A DNA stretch of 5,229 bases from contig CAJWWH010000110.1 in assembly GCA_913048545.1 (NCBI GenBank), positions 1 through 5,229 of the forward strand. Direction: 5' to 3'. Both the position numbers and the translations under genes were made by a program. Source of the DNA: an uncultured Opitutia bacterium. GTDB lineage: Bacteria > Verrucomicrobiota > Verrucomicrobiae > Opitutales > MB11C04. This document shows positions 1-5,229 of the stretch, one piece after another (the first letter of the stretch is position 1; every line of letters begins with the position of its first letter). The notes beneath the pieces are model-generated. The model saw only the letters and a program-made list of their open reading frames with translations. It did no database searches and was not told the DNA's origin.

Positions 1-599
1 TAAACACTTCACCAGAAACATGGTATGTCAAGGATGGCATGTTAATTTGTAAGGGGAAACCGATTGGGGTCATGCGTAGTGATAGGCAATACGAGAATTT
101 TCTTTTGCATGTTGAATGGCGACACATGGAAGCAGGTGGAAATTCGGGTATTTTTGCCTGGAGTGACGCAAAACCTTTTGGAAACCGTTTACCCAAAGGC
201 CTTGAGATTCAAATGTTGGAACTGGATTGGGTAAAGTTGCATACAAGGAAGGGCAAGCAGCCTCCCCCGATTGCCTATGTTCACGGGGAGTTGTTCGGTG
301 CAGGAGGGCTAAAAGCAACCCCTGACAATCCACGGGGCAGTCGAAGCAAGTCTCTGGAGAACCGTTGTAAGGGAAGAGGGGAGTGGAATACTTATGATGT
401 GGTATGCGTAGATGGTGTGGTCAAACTTTCAGTTAATGGAAAATTCGTGAACGGAATTCGTAATTCACAGTATAAAAAAGGATATCTTTGCCTGGAGTCG
501 GAAGGTTCCGAGATTCACTTTCGGAATTTAAAAATAATGGAACTCCCTCATGGAATCACTTCTCCAGAGCAAACGGCTCCTTTAATCAAGTCTCGTTAA
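1..599 (+). CDS. DUF1080 / 3-keto-disaccharide hydrolase-like protein, 5'-truncated by window edge
   Basis: The first in-window ATG is at 39, but the same frame is open back to base 3 (the two bases before it belong to a cut codon). Those 12 upstream codons read [12 protein letters not shown], which matches the conserved 'W-x-V-x-DG' lead-in of this family, so the ATG at 39 is internal and the gene begins outside the window. The visible 198 residues carry family hallmarks: the Y-x-N-F-x-L-x-x-EWR strand, GNSGIF (about 46-51 of the visible part), GLEIQMLE (66-73), a HGELFGA segment, [10 protein letters not shown] (126-135), a VNG turn (143-146) and a C-terminal [19 protein letters not shown] strand (160-178). 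The family (Pfam 3keto-disac_hyd, concanavalin-A-like fold) is normally exported, and some members act on 3-keto-glycosides; substrate here is unknown. The N-terminal leader and the usual early 'LFNGKDL-x-W' motif must lie upstream. The C-terminus looks complete, ending in TAA. Confidence 0.9.
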   Translation, partial: NTSPETWYVKDGMLICKGKPIGVMRSDRQYENFLLHVEWRHMEAGGNSGIFAWSDAKPFGNRLPKGLEIQMLELDWVKLHTRKGKQPPPIAYVHGELFGAGGLKATPDNPRGSRSKSLENRCKGRGEWNTYDVVCVDGVVKLSVNGKFVNGIRNSQYKKGYLCLESEGSEIHFRNLKIMELPHGITSPEQTAPLIKSR

Positions 600-658
600 G
601 TTTGCATTAATAAGTTGTCCCAATACGAATTATTTAGGTTATTTTGTATGAATGACTC

Positions 659-692
659 CATAATTGTTTAAAAATTGCCAATTATGCTTTTT
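659..692 (+). terminator. Possible weak rho-independent terminator after the DUF1080 gene
   Basis: CATAATTG at 659-666 is matched perfectly by its reverse complement CAATTATG at 679-686, giving an 8-bp stem with a 12-nt loop. A T-run (688-692) follows one base later. Position (about 60 nt past the TAA) and the trailing T-run fit an intrinsic terminator. The stem has only two G-C pairs, so it would be weak. An operator or chance pairing in AT-rich DNA are alternatives. Confidence 0.35.
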
Positions 693-709
693 AATTACAG
701 GTTATTTAA

Positions 710-715
710 TATAAT
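710..715 (+). promoter_or_regulatory. Candidate -10 box (TATAAT) for the PSD1-DUF1501 unit
   Basis: An exact TATAAT lies 43 bp before the ATG at 759, which would give a leader of roughly 35-40 nt. No good -35 hexamer sits at 16-18 bp spacing: the position holds a T-run (CTTTTT at 687-692). There is no extended TG motif. In DNA this AT-rich a TATAAT can arise by chance, so only the position, just after the possible terminator and before the gene, gives it weight. Confidence 0.3.
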
Positions 716-758
716 AATTTCTATCCCAAATCTTTTCTACATTTGTCTTCAACTTTAA

Positions 759-3512
759 ATGACCTTTAAAAATTTCGCTCTAGTACTTTGCCTGGTAGTT
801 TTTATACAGGGATTCTCATTCGCAAAGGTTAAGTTTGAGGATGACATACTCCCTCTGCTTGAGGATTATTGCATAGATTGTCATGGTCCTGATAAATCGA
901 AATCAGGATTTCGGGTCGATCGTCGGGTTCATCTCCTCAAAGGGGGAGATTCTGGTTTATCTGCAGTTATTCCTGAAAAGCCCGAAAAAAGTTATATGAT
1001 TGAAGTAATTAAAAGCGATGATCCGGAAATCGGTATGCCTCCCAAAGGTGGTAAGCTTTTTGACGATGAAGTCGAATTATTGGAACAATGGATTGCGGAA
1101 GGAGCTGTGTGGCCCGGCCAAATGGAGGATAAAATTGAAGAGGGAACGGATCATTGGGCATTCCAATCGATTGACCGTCCGACTATTCCCAAGAAATCGA
1201 AGAATCCAATTGATTCTTTTATTAACCGAAGACTTAAAGTGGAGGGAATACCTGCAAACAAGCAAACGGATCCACTATCTTTGATTCGGCGTGCATCTGT
1301 TGTATTAACAGGATTACCTCCACAACCATCTAGGGTGGCTGATTTTCTGTCTGATTATAAAAAGAATCCGGAACATGCTTACACAGTGTTAGTCGATGAA
1401 TTATTGGCATCCACCCACTTTGGCGAGCGATGGGCTCAGCATTGGTTGGATGTGATACGCTGGGCAGAGACAAACGGTTCTGAGTCCAACCTCTACCGAA
1501 AGCTTGCTTGGGTATATAGGGACTATGTAATTCGTGTATTTAATCAGGATATGCCTTATGATGAATTTGTTCGCCAGCAGTTGGCTGGCGATGGAATGGG
1601 GATGGGGGAAGCTCTTGGATTCTTAGTGGCTGGTCCTCATGTTCCCGCTGCCACGGTTGGGCAGGAACCATCTGCAATACGGCAGGCACGAGCTGACCGT
1701 ATGGATGAGATTATGCAAACAGTGGGAGCATCTATGCTCGGTGTTACTATGAGCTGTGCCCGTTGTCATAATCATAAATTTGATCCGATCTCGATTCAGG
1801 ATTACTACTCCATGACAGCGGTATTTCAGGATATTGAATTTGGCAGTCGTTTTCCCGAATTTTCTAAGGAGCATCCAAGAAAAACAAAGGCTAATGAAGT
1901 TTGGAAGGATATTGCCAAGAATCGGAATATAATAAGAAAGAAAACCTCAACTTGGGAAGAAGATTGGGGTGGTTATAAGGAAATACATTGGAAGCCAATT
2001 GAAGTGGTGGGATTACGGCTGAATTTTTGGTCTGGTTATGTTGGATTGGATGAAGTCGAAATTTTTGGTTTGCCTACGGAGAATATTAATTTAGCAATCG
2101 CTTCCAACGGGACGAAAGTAAAAACTGATTTGGCATTCGCTCAGCAAGGCGATCGGTTTCCTATAACGAGGGTCATTGATGGTAAATATGGAACCCAGCG
2201 TTGGCAGGCCAGTTACAATAAGGAAAAAAAACAGAATCCTTGGTTGGAGTTTTCTTTTGAAAAGCCAGTTAAAGTGGGGCGTTTACGAATGAGTTCAAAT
2301 CGGGAATACTATTATGAAACCGATTACCTTGAGCAGAAAAATAAATTTAATTTCGACAAATTTTTGGTGAATGTGAAGTTGGTCGATGGAACTTGGCAGG
2401 AGATCGCATCCATTCAAGAAATTAGGGATTTGATGAAGAGAGAAAAAACCATGGGCGATGCAATTAGCGAAATTAATCATCTTGCCTACAAGCTTTCTGA
2501 AGAAGGCCCCCGTCCCAGTTTCGTTGGTAGTTTTATCAAGCCTAAGGTCACTCGTGTCTTACACCGTGGTAGCCCGGAGAATCCTAGGGATATTGTCCCT
2601 CCAGCTGCACCCAAAATACTTTCAGGTGAATTGGGTGTGGATAATAAGGCCAGTGGTCGGGCAAGGCGTGCGGAGTTTGCCGAGTGGATGGTGGATGAAA
2701 AAAATCCGTTGACCGCCCGGGTTATGGCGAACCGAATTTGGCAGCATGTTTTCGGTGCCGGTCTGGTTGTAACGGGTGGAGATTTTGGCCGAGCGGGTGC
2801 TCCACCAAGTCATCCGGAATTACTTGACTGGATAGCCGCTGAATTTTCCAATCCATCTCGTCCTGAGGGAACACCTTGGTCGATGAAGGAATTGATTCGG
2901 ATCTTCGTTACATCCGATGCATTTAAAAGATCAAATCAACCATCCGATGTAGGCTTGGAGAAAGACGCGACCAGTTCTTTACTTTGGCGCTTTCCGCCAA
3001 GGCGTGTGGAGGCCGAGGTCATTCGTGATGGTATCCTTCTGGCTTCCGGTAAATTAAACCGGAAAATGGGAGGCAGAAGTTATCGTATACATAATGTTAA
3101 AAAGACCTATGCCCAATGGGAAGTGCTCAATAATTTTGGACCAGAAACTTGGCGCAGGATGATCTACCAGGAAAGGATGCGCCGGGTGGACGATCAAATT
3201 TTTACTGCCTTTGACTTCCCGGACTGTGGACAGGTTCGGGCGAAAAGACCCGTTTCCACTACTCCATTACAGGCCCTTAATTTAATGAACAGTGATTTTG
3301 TGGTCGACCAGGCAAAACATCTTGCGAAAAGAGCTAAGGATGAATCAAATGCAAATCTTAAAGCCTCCGTTATTCGTGCTTTTGAGTTAGTTTTTTCGCG
3401 CAAGCCGATGAACGAGGAATTGAATGTTTCATTGCAGATTGCGAAAGATCGCGGGCTTGAGATTGTTTGCCGGGCCTTAATCAATTCCAACGAGTTTGCC
3501 TTTTTACCCTAA
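759..3512 (+). CDS. Secreted PSCyt1-PSCyt2(DUF1549)-F5/8C-like-PSD1(DUF1553) cytochrome-like protein
   Basis: A complete 917-residue protein. Residues 1-22 form a Sec signal peptide (basic start, core ALVLCLVVFI, then FSFA before KV), which supports the ATG at 759 although no Shine-Dalgarno is visible. PSCyt1 spans about 25-120: haem motif CIDCH at 38-42, and GMPPKGG with M93 as plausible distal ligand. PSCyt2/DUF1549 spans about 150-360 and ends in a second CxxCH, CARCHNHKFDPI (333-344). A Lys-rich linker leads to an F5/8 type C (discoidin)-like segment at about 410-553, with GLDEVEIFG, NLAIASNG, VIDG and NPWLEFSF. The VLHRGSPENPRDIVPP segment (600-614) leads into PSD1/DUF1553 (about 638-890), with NPLTARVMANRIWQHVFG, PPSHPELLDW and STTPLQALNLMNSDFV, closing with ALINSNEFAFLP. 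This is the usual full family architecture. Inferred role: an envelope redox protein, possibly carbohydrate-associated, working with the adjacent DUF1501 protein. Actual substrate and haem loading are unknown. Confidence 0.93.
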   Translation: MTFKNFALVLCLVVFIQGFSFAKVKFEDDILPLLEDYCIDCHGPDKSKSGFRVDRRVHLLKGGDSGLSAVIPEKPEKSYMIEVIKSDDPEIGMPPKGGKLFDDEVELLEQWIAEGAVWPGQMEDKIEEGTDHWAFQSIDRPTIPKKSKNPIDSFINRRLKVEGIPANKQTDPLSLIRRASVVLTGLPPQPSRVADFLSDYKKNPEHAYTVLVDELLASTHFGERWAQHWLDVIRWAETNGSESNLYRKLAWVYRDYVIRVFNQDMPYDEFVRQQLAGDGMGMGEALGFLVAGPHVPAATVGQEPSAIRQARADRMDEIMQTVGASMLGVTMSCARCHNHKFDPISIQDYYSMTAVFQDIEFGSRFPEFSKEHPRKTKANEVWKDIAKNRNIIRKKTSTWEEDWGGYKEIHWKPIEVVGLRLNFWSGYVGLDEVEIFGLPTENINLAIASNGTKVKTDLAFAQQGDRFPITRVIDGKYGTQRWQASYNKEKKQNPWLEFSFEKPVKVGRLRMSSNREYYYETDYLEQKNKFNFDKFLVNVKLVDGTWQEIASIQEIRDLMKREKTMGDAISEINHLAYKLSEEGPRPSFVGSFIKPKVTRVLHRGSPENPRDIVPPAAPKILSGELGVDNKASGRARRAEFAEWMVDEKNPLTARVMANRIWQHVFGAGLVVTGGDFGRAGAPPSHPELLDWIAAEFSNPSRPEGTPWSMKELIRIFVTSDAFKRSNQPSDVGLEKDATSSLLWRFPPRRVEAEVIRDGILLASGKLNRKMGGRSYRIHNVKKTYAQWEVLNNFGPETWRRMIYQERMRRVDDQIFTAFDFPDCGQVRAKRPVSTTPLQALNLMNSDFVVDQAKHLAKRAKDESNANLKASVIRAFELVFSRKPMNEELNVSLQIAKDRGLEIVCRALINSNEFAFLP
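1986..2417 (+). other. F5/8 type C (discoidin)-like domain insert within the PSD1 protein
   Basis: Residues about 410-553 of the 917-residue protein sit between DUF1549 and DUF1553. A strand ending GLDEVEIFG precedes NLAIASNG, then a VIDGKYGTQRW turn, NPWLEFSF, and a Val-Gly-Arg-Leu-Arg strand, in the order expected of a galactose-binding-like beta sandwich. Such domains commonly bind carbohydrate, and insertion of an accessory module at this point is common in PSD1 proteins. G+C over 1861-2460 is about 39% by hand count, versus about 48% in the DUF1549 part (1381-1860) and about 51% in the DUF1553 part (2641-3000). The ligand is unknown and the exact boundaries are approximate. Confidence 0.65.
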
Positions 3513-3514
3513 GG
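3511..3514 (+). promoter_or_regulatory. Weak Shine-Dalgarno-like AAGG for the DUF1501 gene
   Basis: AAGG overlaps the stop codon of the preceding gene and lies 11 bases before the ATG at 3526. It is short and slightly far, but it favours the ATG at 3526 over the in-frame TTG at 3496, and it suggests that translation is coupled to the upstream gene. Confidence 0.25.
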
Positions 3515-3525
3515 CTTTTTTAAAA

Positions 3526-5034
3526 ATGAATAATCACGAAGAAAAAATTTCCTCGATTGGTCGGTCTCTTTTAAACCGGCGTGGCTTTATGAAGAACGCC
3601 GGATTTTCAACCGGTGCTCTAGGGCTTGCTCAGTTGTTGAGCAAAGACGGACTTTTTGGTTCCGATGATCCCTCCAGTTTTACCGGAAAATCACCCATCC
3701 GTCCAAATTTGGACCCTGATAATCCATACACTCCGCGTGATCCTCATTTTGAAACCGAAGCTAAGCAGGTCCTGATTATATTTTGTCCAGGGGCAGTCAG
3801 TCATGTGGACACCTTTGACTATAAGCCTGACCTTACCAAGTACCATGGACAAAAACCTCCTGGTATGCCTGCGGTTACTTTCGAAGGGCCTTCGGGTAAT
3901 ATCGCCAAACCCTTTTGGGACTTTAAACCACGGGGAAAGTCGGGAAAAATGGTTTCTGAGCTTGTACCGTATTTGGGTGCCCTGGCTGATGATTTCTGCT
4001 TCGTCCACTCTCTTCATACCCAGACAAGTGCCCATCCTCAGGGAGAAAATTTTCTGAATACTGGATTTACAATGGAAGGATTTCCCTCTTTTGGGTCATG
4101 GGCCACCTATGCTCTAGGTTCAGAGAATGAGGAACTTCCTGCTTTTGTGGCGATCAACGATCCACGCGGGCCGGCCCGATCCGGTAAAAATAATTTTGGA
4201 AACGGCTTTTTACCGGCTGCTTTTCAGGGAACTGATTTTAATGCCAAGAATCCCCCCGCCAACTTAGCCCGTCCGGCATCCTACACCAGTGCGGATGACC
4301 GCTCCACTGTGAGCCTGCTTCAGCGATTGAACGGTTTTCACTTGGAGAAGTATCCCGGAGATGCTGATCTTGCTGCCCGTATCGCCAGTTATGAACTGGC
4401 TGGGAAAATGCAGACATCCATACCCGATGTGATGGATATTTCAAAAGAGCCGGCATCGATTAAAAAAGAGTATGGATTGGAAAGTGGAACCGATCTAAAA
4501 AAAGAATATGCCAAGAATTGTATATTAGCCCGTCGCTTGCTGGAAAAAGGTGTTCGTGTGGTTCAACTTTTCAATGGAAGTGACCCATCCGGAGGGAATG
4601 GAATTACTAACTGGGATTCGCATAGCAATATCGATAAAACCCATGCCATGCAGGCGGAGATCATGGATCAGCCCACCGCAGCCCTTATCAGCGATATGAA
4701 GCGCCGGGGACTTTTAAAAAATACTTTGGTTGTCTGGTGCACTGAGTTTGGCCGGATGCCTTTCCTTCAGGGGAATGGAACGGGCCGGGATCATAATCCG
4801 GATGCATTTACCTGTTTCTTTGCCGGTGCCGGGGTAAAGAAGGGATACAGTTATGGGGAGAGTGATAATTTTGGTTTCAAGAGCGTAAAGGGGAAGTCGA
4901 GCGTATACGACTTTAACGCTACAATTCTTCATTTGATGGGACTGGATCATGAGCGACTTTCTTATTATCATAATGGACTTGAAAGAAGGCTGACCAATGT
5001 CCACGGACATGTGATCAAACAGGTGCTTGCGTGA
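3526..5034 (+). CDS. DUF1501 family protein, Tat-exported, alkaline-phosphatase-superfamily-like
   Basis: A 502-residue protein. The frame also has a TTG at 3496 inside the previous gene. The ATG at 3526 is preferred because it follows the upstream stop by 13 bp and puts the twin-arginine motif NRRGFMK at residues 17-23, followed by a mildly hydrophobic stretch (AGFSTGALGLAQLL). No clear AxA cleavage site is seen. DUF1501 signatures run in order: SHVDTFDYKP (92-101), HTQTSAHPQGENFLNTG (164-180), FGSWATYALGSEN (189-201), GFLPAAFQGTDF (227-238), NWDSH (362-366), TEFGRMP (406-412), GRDHNPDAF (420-428), FNATILHLMGLDH (463-475) and RLTNVHGHVI (488-497). The Asp/His/Glu clusters are candidate metal ligands as in the sulfatase / alkaline phosphatase fold. 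Many relatives are annotated only as DUF1501 or 'sulfatase'; no enzyme activity can be asserted. Length and ends look complete. It is very likely co-transcribed with the PSD1 gene, a pairing conserved across PVC bacteria. Confidence 0.94.
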   Translation: MNNHEEKISSIGRSLLNRRGFMKNAGFSTGALGLAQLLSKDGLFGSDDPSSFTGKSPIRPNLDPDNPYTPRDPHFETEAKQVLIIFCPGAVSHVDTFDYKPDLTKYHGQKPPGMPAVTFEGPSGNIAKPFWDFKPRGKSGKMVSELVPYLGALADDFCFVHSLHTQTSAHPQGENFLNTGFTMEGFPSFGSWATYALGSENEELPAFVAINDPRGPARSGKNNFGNGFLPAAFQGTDFNAKNPPANLARPASYTSADDRSTVSLLQRLNGFHLEKYPGDADLAARIASYELAGKMQTSIPDVMDISKEPASIKKEYGLESGTDLKKEYAKNCILARRLLEKGVRVVQLFNGSDPSGGNGITNWDSHSNIDKTHAMQAEIMDQPTAALISDMKRRGLLKNTLVVWCTEFGRMPFLQGNGTGRDHNPDAFTCFFAGAGVKKGYSYGESDNFGFKSVKGKSSVYDFNATILHLMGLDHERLSYYHNGLERRLTNVHGHVIKQVLA

Positions 5035-5068
5035 TCCTTTACCGGTCGGTTAATCTAACGGCTAGACC

Positions 5069-5229
5069 ATGATAAATCTTTCTTTCTTTTCCAGACCGAG
5101 ATTCATCCCCATCCTCTTTTTTTGCTTTTTTGTTACAGCGGGGGCGAGTGCTGCTCCATTCGCAGAAAAACCACCCGAAAATGAATCCGTACAAAAACTA
5201 TTTGCGAGGACGGTTCATTTAGAGCCTGG
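5069..5229 (+). CDS. N-terminus of an unidentified secreted protein, 3'-truncated by window edge
   Basis: An ATG at 5069 opens a frame with no stop through 5229 (53 full codons plus two bases that must encode Gly). The start reads as a signal peptide: basic residues R9 and R11, hydrophobic core about 12-23 (FIPILFFCFFVT), then GASAAPFA with possible cleavage after A28 or A32. The mature part begins with a Pro/Glu-rich stretch and LFARTVHLEPG. That is too little to assign a family. The gene lies 34 bp after the DUF1501 stop on the same strand, so it is probably in the same operon. No good Shine-Dalgarno precedes it. Coding status rests on the signal peptide, the open frame and the spacing. Confidence 0.7.
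   Translation, partial: MINLSFFSRPRFIPILFFCFFVTAGASAAPFAEKPPENESVQKLFARTVHLEP

Larger units (their letters stand above)
600..758. other. AT-rich intergenic region
   Basis: This gap separates the DUF1080 gene from the PSD1-DUF1501 pair. A hand count gives about 23% G+C, far below the flanking genes. It holds an inverted repeat with a T-run and a TATAAT hexamer, listed separately. I see no small ORF with a credible start, no tRNA and no obvious riboswitch fold. The change from gene to AT-rich gap to new start suggests that the downstream genes form their own transcription unit. Confidence 0.7.

Noticed and set aside
70..333. Minus-strand open frame inside the DUF1080 gene
   Set aside because: It lies wholly opposite a gene with clear family motifs, and its product has no recognisable domain or leader.
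675..680. TTGCCA as a -35 box
   Set aside because: It is 29 bp from the TATAAT at 710-715, too far for a sigma-70-type promoter, and it overlaps the inverted repeat.
3194..3490. Minus-strand open frame opposite the end of the PSD1 gene
   Set aside because: It is antisense to the conserved DUF1553 C-terminus and shows no protein features of its own; the same holds for the other antisense frames at 3691-4035, 4238-4456 and 4714-5010.
3496..3525. TTG start giving ten extra residues to the DUF1501 protein and a 17-base overlap with the PSD1 gene
   Set aside because: The ATG at 3526 gives a standard short Tat leader and a clean 13-bp gap, with an AAGG before it. The added residues resemble no part of a leader.
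3515..3525. T-run then A-run before the DUF1501 start, as a possible slippage or frameshift site
   Set aside because: It lies after the PSD1 stop codon, both genes are intact in their own frames, and no fusion is needed.
5044..5068. Imperfect hairpin (GGTC/GACC and GTTA/TAAC arms) just before the ATG at 5069
   Set aside because: It has two short 4-bp arms with an uneven internal loop and no T-run, so it is too weak to call a terminator or regulator.

Overview
The window is a one-directional (+ strand) stretch of bacterial chromosome with four protein genes, two of them cut by the window edges. The gene content points to the PVC group (Planctomycetota / Verrucomicrobiota and relatives): a DUF1080-family protein, a large cytochrome-like PSCyt1-PSCyt2-PSD1 (DUF1549/DUF1553) protein, and a Tat-exported DUF1501 protein directly behind it. 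The PSD1-DUF1501 pair is heavily expanded in those phyla. Hand-sampled coding G+C is about 39-51%, and no start codon has a strong Shine-Dalgarno sequence. Both fit a lower-GC PVC lineage, perhaps marine, but phylum or genus cannot be fixed from this sequence alone.

Layout: (1) 1-599, the 3' part of a DUF1080 / 3-keto-disaccharide-hydrolase-like gene whose frame is open through the left edge. (2) 600-758, a very AT-rich (about 23% G+C by hand count) intergenic gap with a perfect 8-bp inverted repeat followed by a T-run (possible weak terminator) and then an exact TATAAT (possible promoter -10). (3) 759-3512, a 917-residue secreted protein with two CxxCH haem motifs and an F5/8-type-C-like insert. 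(4) 3526-5034, a 502-residue DUF1501 protein with a twin-arginine leader, 13 bp downstream. (5) 5069-5229, the start of a further gene encoding a signal peptide, running off the right edge.

How the parts may work together (inference): all three genes whose N-termini are visible encode exported proteins, and the DUF1080 family is normally exported too. The set therefore looks like an envelope or periplasmic module in which a haem protein with a carbohydrate-binding-like domain acts with an alkaline-phosphatase-superfamily-like partner, possibly in polysaccharide or sulfated-glycan breakdown, with a DUF1080 enzyme nearby that could act on oxidised (3-keto) sugars. The families are recognisable, but the biochemical role of the PSD1-DUF1501 pair is, to my knowledge, not established. 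No RNA genes, mobile elements, CRISPR arrays or long repeats were seen.
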